64,000 bases of DNA from Flavobacterium sp. 5 (GCF_002813295.1 NZ_PHUE01000001.1:2914001-2978000); one strand, 5' to 3'. Positions 17,136 to 26,068 are shown, counted from the stretch's first letter. A program made the numbers and translations. Notes: generated by a model not told the origin, from the sequence alone.

Positions 17136-17624
17136 ATGTTAATTCCATCAATAAATAATAGCTTGGACGAATTGATTAATTTACTTAATCAGCTGTCTGA
17201 AAAGGAATATTCAAAATCTTGTTTTGAATTGAGTGGCTCCAGCATTGGACAACATTCAAGACACATCGTGGAAATGTTTCAATGTTTGATTCGAAATTAT
17301 GATTCAGGAATTGTGAATTATGATAAAAGAGAGCGAAATATAATGATTCAAACCAATATTGGTTTTGCAGTTCAAATGATTTTGGATATAGAAAACAGTA
17401 TTTCAAAAGAGAATAAGAATATCGAATTACAACAAACGATCGATGGTAATGAGGTAAATATTCAAAGTAATTATCATAGAGAATTGTTATATAATTTGGA
17501 ACATTGCATACATCATCAGGCATTGATTAAAGTGGCAATTTTAAAATGTGAAAACGTAGCCGTTGATGAAAATTTCGGAGTGGCTCGTTCTACAATTGAA
17601 TATAGAAAGCAATGTGCACAGTAA
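17136..17624 (+). CDS. DinB-family protein
   Basis: The 162-residue four-helix protein has histidines in the DinB/YfiT arrangement: SSIGQHSRHIVEMFQ near residue 36 and NLEHCIHHQALIKVA near residue 119. These would form a three-histidine metal site. Such proteins include bacillithiol or mycothiol transferases, but most are uncharacterised. Its last 13 bp overlap the NRDE gene in another frame, showing translational coupling. Confidence 0.78.
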   Translation: MLIPSINNSLDELINLLNQLSEKEYSKSCFELSGSSIGQHSRHIVEMFQCLIRNYDSGIVNYDKRERNIMIQTNIGFAVQMILDIENSISKENKNIELQQTIDGNEVNIQSNYHRELLYNLEHCIHHQALIKVAILKCENVAVDENFGVARSTIEYRKQCAQ

Positions 17625-18322
17625 GTTTTGTATGTACTAATGATAAAATTATCATTACTTCTAATCGCGATGAAAAAATAGTTCGACCAAGTGCAATTCC
17701 TCCAAAGAATTATGTCTTAAAAGGTAAAAATATAATTTATCCAAAAGATTCAAAAGCTGGTGGAACTTGGTACGTTGTTGATGAGAACGGAACGGTTTTG
17801 GTTTTGTTAAACGGAGCTGATGAAAAGCACGAAGTTCAATTACCCTATAGAAAAAGCCGAGGTCAAATTGTTCTCGAAATGATTAGTAGTGTTTCGCCAA
17901 AGGAGTTTTGGGAACAAATTGATTTAGATAATATTGAGCCTTTTACGTTGGTTTTGTTTCAAGACAAACGACTTTTTCAATTGCGTTGGAATGGAATCGA
18001 AAAATCGAAAGTAGATTTAGACACTAATAAAAATTATGTTTGGTCTTCTTCTACCTTATATTCAAAAGAAATTCGAGAGCAAAGATCGAATTGGTTTTAC
18101 ACTTTCTTAGATAATAATCTTGAAATTACAGAGGATAAAATGCTTCATTTCCATCAGTATACAGAAATAGATGATATGGAACATGGTTTAGTTATTAATA
18201 GAAATAATGAAATGAAAACCTTGAGTATTACCCAATCGGTTATCGAAAAAAATAAAGTGGTTATTCATCATTTGGACTTAATAGCTGACAAAGAATATTC
18301 TAAAACATTTATATCAATTTGA
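17612..18322 (+). CDS. NRDE (TANGO2-like) family protein
   Basis: The protein begins MCTVSFV, with a cysteine at position 2 as in Ntn-hydrolase-like TANGO2/NRDE proteins. The NRDE signature itself is visible as ITSNRDEK near residue 16, and GGTWYVVDENG near 50. The 236-residue length is normal. TANGO2 proteins have been linked to haem handling, which fits YHS and DM13 nearby, but the function here is inference. The start codon lies inside the DinB-like gene. Confidence 0.85.
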   Translation: MCTVSFVCTNDKIIITSNRDEKIVRPSAIPPKNYVLKGKNIIYPKDSKAGGTWYVVDENGTVLVLLNGADEKHEVQLPYRKSRGQIVLEMISSVSPKEFWEQIDLDNIEPFTLVLFQDKRLFQLRWNGIEKSKVDLDTNKNYVWSSSTLYSKEIREQRSNWFYTFLDNNLEITEDKMLHFHQYTEIDDMEHGLVINRNNEMKTLSITQSVIEKNKVVIHHLDLIADKEYSKTFISI

Positions 18323-18389
18323 TTTTTTGAATCACCTGGATTATAATTTTATCAATCAGAATAAAATAAATTAATTTTATACTCAACCC

Positions 18390-19427
18390 TTGAAACTATT
18401 CTTCCATAAATTGACCCACTGGGAATACTGGCCTTTTCAAATGGTTTACATACCTATATATTTTCTATGGGCATATTATTCGATTAAAGCAAAATCCATT
18501 TTTTTCTTTAATGCTTCCAATCCAACTATCAAAAATGGAGGTTTTATGATGGAAAGTAAAAAGAATATTTATGATTTGATACCCAAAGAATATTATCCTA
18601 AGACCGAATTGGTAAAAGCAGGTACTTCTATTGATGACATTAGTAAGCTATTAGAAGCAGCAGAAATTACATATCCTTTTATTGCCAAACCCGATATTGG
18701 TTTAAGAGGTTCCGCAGTCAAAAAAATAGAAACTTTCTCCGATTTAAAACTGTATGCTGAAAAAGCTCATTTTGATTTTATTGTGCAAAATTTGATTCCA
18801 TATAAAAATGAAATAGGTGTTTTTTATGTGCGATATCCACACGAAGAAGAAGGGAGAATTACTGGTATAGTTGCTAAGGAATTTTTAATTATTATTGGAA
18901 ATGGTAAGGCAACTATTGAAGAACTAATAAAAGAGAACCCTAGATACGAATTGCAATTTAAAGTATTGAAACAAGAGTTTGGAGATAGATTACACGAAGT
19001 TTTACCTATGGGAGAAAAAATAAATCTTGTTCCCTATGGCAATCATGCTCGAGGAGCTAAATTTTTAGATGTAAGCCATTGGATAACGCCAAAACTTACT
19101 ACTACTTTTAATGAAATGTGTGTGCAGATTCCAGGTTTCTATTTTGGAAGATTAGATGTAATGTATGATACTTTTGAAGCATTGGAAGAAGGCAAGAATT
19201 TTTCAGTTGTAGAATTGAATGGAGCCGCTAGTGAACCTACTCATATTTATGATCCAAAACATAGTTTACTTTTTGCTTGGAAAGAGTTAGCGAGACACAT
19301 TACTTATATGTATGAAATCAGTATAGCTAATTATCAAAATGGATCTCCGTATTTAGCCCATAAAGAAGGAATGAAGGAATACCGTTTGCATCAGATGCAA
19401 AATAAAAAAATTGTAAATTTTCAATAA
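18390..19427 (+). CDS. ATP-grasp domain protein (D-Ala-D-Ala ligase-like)
   Basis: The start codon is TTG at 18390; the N-terminal block LTHWEYWPFQMVYIPIYFLW would be lost from any later ATG. The 345-residue protein has the ATP-grasp core: PFIAKPDIGLRGSAVKKI near 95, FIVQNLIPYKNEIGVFYVRY near 130, and a metal-binding end with FGRLDVMYDT and VVELNGAASEPTH near 275. It is not canonical Ddl and its substrate is unknown. The LysE-type exporter begins immediately after its stop codon, suggesting that the ligase product or a related amino acid is exported. Confidence 0.75.
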   Translation: MKLFFHKLTHWEYWPFQMVYIPIYFLWAYYSIKAKSIFFFNASNPTIKNGGFMMESKKNIYDLIPKEYYPKTELVKAGTSIDDISKLLEAAEITYPFIAKPDIGLRGSAVKKIETFSDLKLYAEKAHFDFIVQNLIPYKNEIGVFYVRYPHEEEGRITGIVAKEFLIIIGNGKATIEELIKENPRYELQFKVLKQEFGDRLHEVLPMGEKINLVPYGNHARGAKFLDVSHWITPKLTTTFNEMCVQIPGFYFGRLDVMYDTFEALEEGKNFSVVELNGAASEPTHIYDPKHSLLFAWKELARHITYMYEISIANYQNGSPYLAHKEGMKEYRLHQMQNKKIVNFQ

Positions 19428-20075
19428 GTGAAGGCGTTAAAAAATATAATTGTAGGATTGATTGTTAGCTTTTTGGGCTCTTTACCACTTGGTTATTTAA
19501 ATATTGTTGGAGCTGAGGTTTTTTCTAAATTTGGAATTTATTCATTAGTTTTTTATCTACTCGGAGTAATTAGTATTGAAGCGGTGGTCATTTATTTCAC
19601 CGTAATTTTTTCAAACCAACTAGTAAATAATAAAAAATTAATGAGAAGCATTGATTTCTTTGCAGTGTTTTTCCTTTTGTTATTAGCCTATTTATTTTAT
19701 ACTTATTCTGGTCAAACGAAACAAAATCATAATTATTTAGAGCGCTACGTTCAATATTCCCCTTTTTTAATTGGTTTTGTTTTGTGTTTGTTTAATTTTC
19801 TTCAAATCCCATTTTGGATGGGGTGGAATTTATATCTAATGAATGCCAATCACATTGTGTTATTGGGGAAACTTAAATTTCATTATATATTAGGGACTTT
19901 GATAGGAACTTTTTGGGGCATGATGGTCGCAATAGTAGTTTTAGAATCTTTATCACATACTACATTTTCTTTTTCAAAATACATTATGCCAATCGGCATT
20001 CCGTTGTTTTTTATTGCATTGGCTTGCTTTCAATCGGCTAAGGTTTATAAGAAATATATCAGACAGAGTTTATAA
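19428..20075 (+). CDS. LysE-type amino-acid exporter family protein
   Basis: The start codon is GTG directly after the preceding stop (TAA GTG), with zero spacing. The 215-residue protein has about six hydrophobic segments and the N-terminal pattern IVSFLGSLPLGYLNIVGAEV, similar to the GxxPGP-like start of LysE/RhtB exporters. Substrate unknown. It shares a transcript with the ATP-grasp gene and ends 6 bp inside the convergent acetyltransferase gene. Confidence 0.7.
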   Translation: MKALKNIIVGLIVSFLGSLPLGYLNIVGAEVFSKFGIYSLVFYLLGVISIEAVVIYFTVIFSNQLVNNKKLMRSIDFFAVFFLLLLAYLFYTYSGQTKQNHNYLERYVQYSPFLIGFVLCLFNFLQIPFWMGWNLYLMNANHIVLLGKLKFHYILGTLIGTFWGMMVAIVVLESLSHTTFSFSKYIMPIGIPLFFIALACFQSAKVYKKYIRQSL

Positions 20076-20639
20076 AGAGGGCTGACTCATATCATAAGCC
20101 AAAATAAAATAATTATTATTGTTGAATTGAAAATCACCAACGACAGACCATTTTAATTTTTCAATATGTGCTTTTTGTGAAGGCATATTCGTTTTATTAA
20201 TGAAAGTGATGCTTACTGGAAATCTTTTCAAAAGGTGAATTCTCATGAAGTCAAAGAATGGATTGATTAAGCCTTTTCCTCGGTATTTTTTGTCAATGCA
20301 AATGGGGCCGTATTGAAAAGTATTTGCAGCAGTAAGATTAAAATCTTTGAATGAAAGACCTGGAAGCAATGGAGTCATGTGATTGAATATCGCCCATTGG
20401 CTAAAATAATCCCAGCTAGCTGCAAAGATATATGCAATAATTTTGTTGTTATCTTTCGCAATAAATAAACCTTCTTGACGAATTACTTCTTGTAATTGTT
20501 CTACAGAAAAAGGGGTAGTTACAAATCCCGATGCTTTCTCTTCTTCGGTCATATTAGATACCAAATAAATGTCTTGCAATGCAATTACGCCTTCAATGTC
20601 TGTGTTTTTGGCTACTTCGAATTGGATGTTTTCAATCAT
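20070..20639 (-). CDS. GNAT family N-acetyltransferase
   Basis: The 189-residue protein has the acetyl-CoA-binding motif A as GPICIDKKYRGKGLINPFF near residues 110-128, with an R-G-K-G loop. Preceding strands ANNKIIAYIFA-like and following VSITFINKTNMPSQKAHIEK fit the fold. The target is unknown. It is convergent with the exporter, overlapping by 6 bp, and is monocistronic. Confidence 0.85.
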   Translation of the reverse strand: MIENIQFEVAKNTDIEGVIALQDIYLVSNMTEEEKASGFVTTPFSVEQLQEVIRQEGLFIAKDNNKIIAYIFAASWDYFSQWAIFNHMTPLLPGLSFKDFNLTAANTFQYGPICIDKKYRGKGLINPFFDFMRIHLLKRFPVSITFINKTNMPSQKAHIEKLKWSVVGDFQFNNNNYFILAYDMSQPSL

Positions 20640-20761
20640 GATAGTGGGACTTGTAGATTTTTTTACAAAAATAAGTAAAAGGGTCTTCTTATTTTAAGTG
20701 AAGTAACGAATATGAGTTTTTAAAATTATAGTTTTAAAACTGTTTTGATTATTTTTGCTGA

Positions 20762-21439
20762 ATGAAAAATATTATTGTTACAGGAACGAGTAGGGGAATA
20801 GGTTTTGAATTGGCTTTGAAATTTGCCAATGAAGGTAATCAAGTTCTGGCTTTGTCAAGAAAAGAGCATCCTGAATTGCTTTCTCATAAAAATATCAGCT
20901 TCCTTTCAGTTGATTTGTCTAATGAATTTGATTTGCAAAAAGTGACTGATTTTTTATCGACGACTTGGGACAGAATTGATGCTATTGTTCATAACGCAGG
21001 GAGTTTATTATTAAGACCTTTTTCAGAAACTACACAAGAGGATTTTGAAAATATATATAAAGTAAATGTTTTTGGAGTTGCAAATTTAACCAGAATTTGC
21101 TTGCCATATTTACAAAAAGGAAGTCATGTAGTTACAATTAGTTCTATGGGCGGAGTACAAGGAAGTCTTAAGTTTGCTGGATTAGCAGCCTATAGTTCTA
21201 GCAAAGGTGCAGTAATTACTTTGTCTGAATTGTTAGCAGAAGAATATAAAGAACAAGGAATTTCTTTTAATGTTTTAGCGTTAGGTTCTGTTCAGACTGA
21301 AATGCTGCAGGAAGCTTTTCCAGGGTATCAAGCTCCACTTTCGGCGAATGAAATGGCTAATTATATTTATGATTTTACTCTTACAGGTAATAAATACTTT
21401 AACGGTAAAGTATTGCCAGTTTCTTCAACAAATCCTTAA
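20762..21439 (+). CDS. SDR family NAD(P)-dependent oxidoreductase
   Basis: This is a short-chain dehydrogenase of 225 residues with the cofactor loop TGTSRGIG at residues 7-14. NAG is present in IVHNAGSL near residue 78, and the catalytic serine is in ISSMGG and tyrosine-lysine in YSSSKGA near residues 145-155. The C-terminus is shorter than in many SDRs. The substrate is not deducible. SprT and manC follow on the same strand, with a four-helix-bundle cassette inserted between. Confidence 0.88.
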   Translation: MKNIIVTGTSRGIGFELALKFANEGNQVLALSRKEHPELLSHKNISFLSVDLSNEFDLQKVTDFLSTTWDRIDAIVHNAGSLLLRPFSETTQEDFENIYKVNVFGVANLTRICLPYLQKGSHVVTISSMGGVQGSLKFAGLAAYSSSKGAVITLSELLAEEYKEQGISFNVLALGSVQTEMLQEAFPGYQAPLSANEMANYIYDFTLTGNKYFNGKVLPVSSTNP

Positions 21440-21443
21440 AAAA

Positions 21444-21840
21444 GTTATGAATTATGAGTTATAAATTATGAGTGAAAGCATTATCAAGAATAAAAGTTTT
21501 GAGTTAGCTATAAGAGGTGTTAATTTTTATAAATATTTGGTCTCTGAAAAGAAAGAGTTTGTAATGAGTAAGCAATTTTTGCGCTCTGTAACCTCTGTTG
21601 GTGCAAATGTTAGAGAAGCTATAAATGCTCAAAGTAAAGCCGATTTTATTCATAAATTATCTATTTCACAAAAAGAATGTGATGAAACTATGTATTGGCT
21701 GGAACTTCTAAAAGAAACAGATTTTATTTCTGAAATTGAATTTAATTCCATTCATCAACAAAGTAACGAGGTTCTAAAAATAATTAGAAGTATCATAATA
21801 ACCTCAAAAAAAAACTCATAATTTATAATTTATAACTCAT
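21444..21840. repeat. Imperfect inverted repeat bounding the four-helix-bundle gene
   Basis: The left arm (about 21444-21472) contains ATGAGTTATAAATTATGAG. The right arm (21815-21840) is its complement with one extra 7-bp ATAAATT unit. The start ATG (21468) lies in the left arm and the stop TAA (21819-21821) in the right arm. The whole thing is an approximately 400-bp unit between the SDR gene and sprT. This layout matches the known 23S-rRNA intervening-sequence cassettes that encode the same protein family. Confidence 0.7.
21468..21821 (+). CDS. Four-helix-bundle protein (S23/IVP-like)
   Basis: The 117-residue protein has the pattern of the four helix bundle proteins first seen in 23S rRNA intervening sequences: LAIRGVNFYKYLVSEKKEF, then FLRSVTSVGANVREAINAQS and FIHKLSISQKECDETMYWLE, ending EVLKIIRSII. 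Function is unknown; related proteins are scattered in bacterial genomes and have been linked to diversity-generating retroelements (Avd-like). It sits in an inverted-repeat unit that separates the SDR gene from sprT. No reverse transcriptase or template repeat is visible nearby. Confidence 0.88.
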   Translation: MSESIIKNKSFELAIRGVNFYKYLVSEKKEFVMSKQFLRSVTSVGANVREAINAQSKADFIHKLSISQKECDETMYWLELLKETDFISEIEFNSIHQQSNEVLKIIRSIIITSKKNS

Positions 21841-21848
21841 CATTAATT

Positions 21849-22448
21849 TTGTCAGATACACTTTTGAAATACTTGCCGGAACATGCCGTAAAACCAGTTT
21901 TCGAACTGATTGTTACGCATCAAGTGCATCTTAAAATTGTCAATGAAAGACAAACCCGGCATGGTGATTATCGAAAAGGGTTAAGCGGAAAACATGAAAT
22001 CACGGTTAATTCCAGTCTTAATAAATACAAGTTTTTAATTACTTTGGTTCATGAGATTTCACATTTAGTGGCTTTTGAAAAATTTGGAAGAAATATTAAA
22101 CCTCACGGGGATGAATGGAAGCATTCTTTTCAAAGGATGATGGTTCCCTTTATTAGACCTGAGATTTTTCCAAATCATTTGTTACCTTTGTTAGCTAGAC
22201 ATTTTAAAAATCCGACTGCAAGTAGTGATACTGATGCTACTTTGGCACTAGCTTTAAAGCAGTATGACAAGCCAAATGATAAAAATTATGTCTTTGAAAT
22301 TCCTTACGGTAGTGTTTTTAGAATTTCAAATGGTAAGATTTTTAAGAAAATAGCAATACGAACCAAACGTTATGAATGTTTGGAAATAAGTTCAGGAAGG
22401 TTGTATTTATTTAACCCAAATGCTGAGGTAGAGCTATTGCCAAGTTAA
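21849..22448 (+). CDS. SprT-like zinc metalloprotease domain protein
   Basis: The start is TTG at 21849. The 199-residue protein contains HEISH in LITLVHEISHLVAFEKFG, near residues 70-74, followed by GDEWKHSFQRM, matching the SprT zinc-protease core. SprT-like proteins act on DNA-protein crosslinks or as housekeeping proteases, but in Bacteroidota the role is unstudied. It is followed 37 bp later by manC. Confidence 0.82.
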   Translation: MSDTLLKYLPEHAVKPVFELIVTHQVHLKIVNERQTRHGDYRKGLSGKHEITVNSSLNKYKFLITLVHEISHLVAFEKFGRNIKPHGDEWKHSFQRMMVPFIRPEIFPNHLLPLLARHFKNPTASSDTDATLALALKQYDKPNDKNYVFEIPYGSVFRISNGKIFKKIAIRTKRYECLEISSGRLYLFNPNAEVELLPS

Positions 22449-22485
22449 AAAAGAATGCTATTAGGAGCAATTATAAAAAATAAAA

Positions 22486-23541
22486 ATGAACAAGAATTAT
22501 TACGCAATATTGATGGCTGGTGGGATTGGTTCCCGATTTTGGCCAGTAAGTACGAGAGAATTTCCTAAGCAATTTCACGATATGCTAGGTTCAGGAGAGA
22601 CTTTAATTCAGAAAACATTTAGTCGATTGTCTCAAATCATTCCGAAAGAGAATATTTTGATTTTGACTCATGAGAGTTATAATGATTTGATTTTGGAACA
22701 ATTGCCAATGGTTAAACAAGAGCAAATTGTTTTAGAACCAGCAATGAGAAATACAGCACCTTGTATTTTGTACGCTTCTTTGAAAATTAAAAAAATGAAC
22801 CCTAATGCAGTGATGGTTGTCGCTCCAAGTGACCACTGGATTGAAGATGAAATGCAGTTTGTGGCCAATTTGCAACGCTCTTTTGATTTATGTGAAAGAG
22901 AAGAATCTTTGATGACTTTGGGTATTTTGCCTACTGCACCAAATACAGGTTATGGTTATATTGAATTTGATAAACTAGATAGTCGTTCGATAAAAAAAGT
23001 AGTTCAATTTCGTGAAAAACCTGATTCAAAAACGGCCAGACGCTTTATACAAAGTAGAAATTATTTATGGAATGCAGGTATTTTTATTTGGAGCGTTAAA
23101 TCTATTTTGAAAGCTTTTGAAGAATTTCAGCCAGAAATGGTTGCTCTTTTTAAGGAAGGTAATGAAATATATAATACAGACAAAGAGCATGCTTTTATCG
23201 AAGAGAATTATCCCAAAGCAGATAATATTTCTATTGATTATGCTATTATGGAGAAGGCCCAAAATGTATATGTTCTTCCAGCAACTTTTGATTGGAATGA
23301 TTTAGGAACTTGGGGATCGCTACATGAGAAATTACCAAAAGATGATAATAATAATGCAGTGGTGAATGCTAGTGTATTATTACAAAATTCATCGAATAAT
23401 ATTATTAGAACAGCTTTAGGAAAACAAGTAATCGTTGATGGATTGGATGATTATATTATAGTTGATAAGGATTCGATTTTATTGATTTATCCAAAAAGTA
23501 AGGAACAGGAAATAAAAGGAATTGTTTCTCAGCTGAAATAA
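22486..23541 (+). CDS. manC: Mannose-1-phosphate guanylyltransferase
   Basis: The enzyme makes GDP-mannose from GTP and mannose-1-phosphate, for polysaccharides and glycolipids. It has 351 residues. The nucleotidyltransferase loop MAGGIGSRFWPVSTREFPKQ starts at residue 10. VVAPSDHWIEDE (near 105), FREKPD (near 182) and WNAGIFIWS (near 198) are all as in GDP-mannose pyrophosphorylases. It lacks the C-terminal phosphomannose isomerase domain, so it is the monofunctional type. A strong terminator follows. Confidence 0.93.
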   Translation: MNKNYYAILMAGGIGSRFWPVSTREFPKQFHDMLGSGETLIQKTFSRLSQIIPKENILILTHESYNDLILEQLPMVKQEQIVLEPAMRNTAPCILYASLKIKKMNPNAVMVVAPSDHWIEDEMQFVANLQRSFDLCEREESLMTLGILPTAPNTGYGYIEFDKLDSRSIKKVVQFREKPDSKTARRFIQSRNYLWNAGIFIWSVKSILKAFEEFQPEMVALFKEGNEIYNTDKEHAFIEENYPKADNISIDYAIMEKAQNVYVLPATFDWNDLGTWGSLHEKLPKDDNNNAVVNASVLLQNSSNNIIRTALGKQVIVDGLDDYIIVDKDSILLIYPKSKEQEIKGIVSQLK

Positions 23542-23560
23542 TTAGAAAGTATAGTAGACT

Positions 23561-23601
23561 AAAAAAGCAGCAATTTTATAATATTAAATTGCTGCTTTTT
23601 T
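23561..23601. terminator. Bidirectional terminator between manC and the ABC pair
   Basis: AAAAAAGCAGCAATTT and AAATTGCTGCTTTTTT form a perfect 16-bp stem around TATAATATT. It serves manC (plus) and the mlaF-like gene (minus), whose stop lies 30 bp away. Confidence 0.8.
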
Positions 23602-23631
23602 TATGCTTTTACTTTATGTTTTTTATTGCGA

Positions 23632-24393
23632 TTATTCTTTTAAATAAGCTTCTCTTACTTTTTTAAATAATTCTGATGAATAAACAAATTCGACAATGGC
23701 TTCATTGTCTGTTATGAAAATTTCTTCTTTGCTTCCTTGCCAAGCTTTTACACCATTTTTTAGAAATAAAATATTGTCCCCAATCTCCATTACAGAGTTC
23801 ATATCGTGGGTATTTACGACAGTAGTTATATTGTATTCTACAGTTATTTCTTTGATGAGGTTGTCAATTAAAATAGATGTATTTGGATCTAATCCCGAAT
23901 TGGGTTCATCACAAAATAAATATTTAGGATTGTTTACAATGGCTCGGGCAATAGCGACTCTTTTTTGCATACCACCTGAAATTTCCGAGGGTAATTTTTT
24001 GTGAGCACCTACAAGATTTACTCTTTCTAAAACGAAATCAACTCGTTTTTGAATTTTTAACTTACTATCGTTAGTGAACATTCTTAAAGGGAAAGCTACG
24101 TTTTCGGCAACAGTCATACTATCAAAAAGAGCACTACCTTGAAAAAGCATCCCTATTTCGGTACGGAGATCTCTTTTTTCATCCGAATTAAGTTCAGAAT
24201 ATATGCGCCCATCAAAAGAAATGGTTCCTACTTCGGGCGTGTGAATTCCTAATAATGATTTTAATAAAACGGTTTTACCAGATCCACTTTGACCAATAAT
24301 CAAATTGGTTTTACCTGCCTCAAAAACACTGGAAACTCCTTTTAGAATTTTGACACCGCCAAATGATTTTTCTAAGTTTTTAATTTCTATCAT
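23632..24393 (-). CDS. mlaF: Mla-type ABC transporter ATP-binding protein
   Basis: The start is set at 24393 (MIEIKNLEKSFGG), since the longer frame adds 20 residues overlapping mlaE. It has 253 residues. Walker A is GQSGSGKT, the signature is SGGMQKRVA, Walker B LFCDEPNSGLDP and the H-loop VVNTHDMNSV. These match MlaF/Ttg2A, which powers retrograde phospholipid transport between inner and outer membrane. The ATG overlaps the permease stop (ATGA). An MCE-domain substrate-binding partner is not in the window. Confidence 0.9.
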   Translation of the reverse strand: MIEIKNLEKSFGGVKILKGVSSVFEAGKTNLIIGQSGSGKTVLLKSLLGIHTPEVGTISFDGRIYSELNSDEKRDLRTEIGMLFQGSALFDSMTVAENVAFPLRMFTNDSKLKIQKRVDFVLERVNLVGAHKKLPSEISGGMQKRVAIARAIVNNPKYLFCDEPNSGLDPNTSILIDNLIKEITVEYNITTVVNTHDMNSVMEIGDNILFLKNGVKAWQGSKEEIFITDNEAIVEFVYSSELFKKVREAYLKE

Positions 24394-25139
24394 TTTGTTA
24401 AGAGTAATTGGGTAATAACATAATTCAGCAAGATAATAGTAACCGATGTCCATACAAATGATACAGTACTGGCTTTACCAACCTCAAGAGCTCCACCTTT
24501 CATATAATAACCATGGAAAGAAGGAATCGTTGCTAATAACATTCCAAAAATAAAAGTTTTGGTAAAGGAATATACAACATGAAAAGGAATGAAATCTCTT
24601 TGAATTCCTTCGATGAAATCAACGTTAGCTCCAAAACCTCCATAAACAGTTGCAATATATCCACCTGCAATACCTAGGAACATTCCAATTCCAATAAGGA
24701 AAGGATATAAAAGTAAAGCTATGATTTTTGGAAAAACTAAATAATTAAGAGAGTTAACACCCATTACTTCAAGTGCATCGATTTGTTCGGTAACACGCAT
24801 AGATCCTATACTTGAAGTTATAAAGGATCCCATTTTTCCAGCCATAATGATAGACATAAAGGTTGGGGCAAATTCTAAAATCACCGATTGACGTGTAGCA
24901 TATCCAATAAGGTATTTAGGGATAAAAGAATTAGTTAGGTTTAAGGCTGTTTGTATAGAAACAACTCCGCCAACGAAGAAAGAGATGAAAGCAACAATTC
25001 CTAATGAATCGATAATCAAATCGTCGACTTCTTTGAAAATTAGACCTTTCATGACAGACCATTTTGTAGGCTTTTTGAAGATTTCTCTCCACATTAAAAA
25101 ATATTTCCCAATTTGGGATAAATAGCGAATAAGCATCAT
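24390..25139 (-). CDS. mlaE: Mla-type ABC transporter permease
   Basis: The 249-residue integral membrane permease of the MlaE/YrbE family has about five hydrophobic segments. The typical parts are FISFFVGGVVSIQTALNL, EFAPTFMSIIMAGKMGSFIT, GSMRVTEQIDALEVMGVNSL and VVYSFTKTFIFGMLLATIP. It forms the transport complex with the ATP-binding subunit, to which it is coupled by a 4-bp overlap. It likely maintains outer-membrane lipid asymmetry. Confidence 0.92.
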   Translation of the reverse strand: MMLIRYLSQIGKYFLMWREIFKKPTKWSVMKGLIFKEVDDLIIDSLGIVAFISFFVGGVVSIQTALNLTNSFIPKYLIGYATRQSVILEFAPTFMSIIMAGKMGSFITSSIGSMRVTEQIDALEVMGVNSLNYLVFPKIIALLLYPFLIGIGMFLGIAGGYIATVYGGFGANVDFIEGIQRDFIPFHVVYSFTKTFIFGMLLATIPSFHGYYMKGGALEVGKASTVSFVWTSVTIILLNYVITQLLLTK

Positions 25140-25219
25140 AAGTATATAGAATATGGGCTAAATTACAAAAATAGTAAATAGTAATTAATGAATAGTAAAA
25201 ATGAAAGCAGTTGATTTGT

Positions 25220-26068
25220 TTAAAAAAGTTTCTGTTTCATTTTTTGTAATCGATAATTACGTATGAATTTAGCTTGTTCATTAGTAACCAATAAAGGAGT
25301 TTTAGCTGATTTTGCTTTCCAAAAGCCTCTTATATAATCCAGGAAAAGAAGTGGCTTCTTTTTCATCATGGCTAATTTAGCAGAAGCTATTGAAGTAATC
25401 AAAAATCCATAACCTAGGGTATAAAAAGCTTCACCTTGTTTGTAGCGAGCCGCTTTATTATAGTTGGCGCCAGTTGGTTTTAGATGTTTTACATGCAAGC
25501 TTTCGTTAGTTACTACTTTCCAATTGTAGAATTTGCAAAGTAATTCGTCAACGGTATCCCAACCCATAGCAGGTTTTAAGCCGCCAATTTGTTTAAAAGT
25601 TTCTTTTCGGTACGCTTTCAATGCTCCACGAATATGGTCTTTATCAGTAAGATTTTCTAAAATCCATTCTTCATTTTTCTCAATGTAGCAAAATCCACCA
25701 GCCATTCCAATACGGTCATCCGATTCAAAATGGTTGATAATGGTTTCGAAATAATTGGGAGGAAAAATCAAATCAGCATCAATTTTTACCAAAATATCAT
25801 AGTTGTCATCAATATGTTTCTCACCTTCATGAAAGGCTTGAATTACTTTGCTTCCAGGCAAATGTATTGCTGCAGAAGTTTTGTTTACTAAATTTACGAA
25901 TGTATTTTCTTTTGCGAAAGCCGATACAATTTCGGCAGTTTTATCAGTAGAACCATCATTTACCACAACAACCTTGTTAGGCAATACAGTTTGATTTGCT
26001 AAGCTATCTAAAGTTAGCTGAATGAATGATTCTTCGTTATATGTTGGGATAATTATATAATATCTCAT
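25220..26068 (-). CDS. Family 2 glycosyltransferase
   Basis: The 282-residue protein begins YYIIIPTYNEESFIQLTLDS, then VVVNDGSTDKTAEIV and the DxD-type metal site VKIDADLIFP near residue 98: standard GT-A features of family 2. LKPAMGWDTVDELLC near 165 may be the catalytic-base region. No long membrane segments. It shares the minus-strand run with a methyltransferase 11 bp upstream and the KAS III gene, so a role in lipid or glycolipid assembly is possible. Confidence 0.85.
   Translation of the reverse strand: MRYYIIIPTYNEESFIQLTLDSLANQTVLPNKVVVVNDGSTDKTAEIVSAFAKENTFVNLVNKTSAAIHLPGSKVIQAFHEGEKHIDDNYDILVKIDADLIFPPNYFETIINHFESDDRIGMAGGFCYIEKNEEWILENLTDKDHIRGALKAYRKETFKQIGGLKPAMGWDTVDELLCKFYNWKVVTNESLHVKHLKPTGANYNKAARYKQGEAFYTLGYGFLITSIASAKLAMMKKKPLLFLDYIRGFWKAKSAKTPLLVTNEQAKFIRNYRLQKMKQKLF

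Noticed and set aside
21468..21821. Diversity-generating retroelement accessory protein (Avd)
   Set aside because: The fold family is similar, but no reverse transcriptase or variable/template repeat pair is present.
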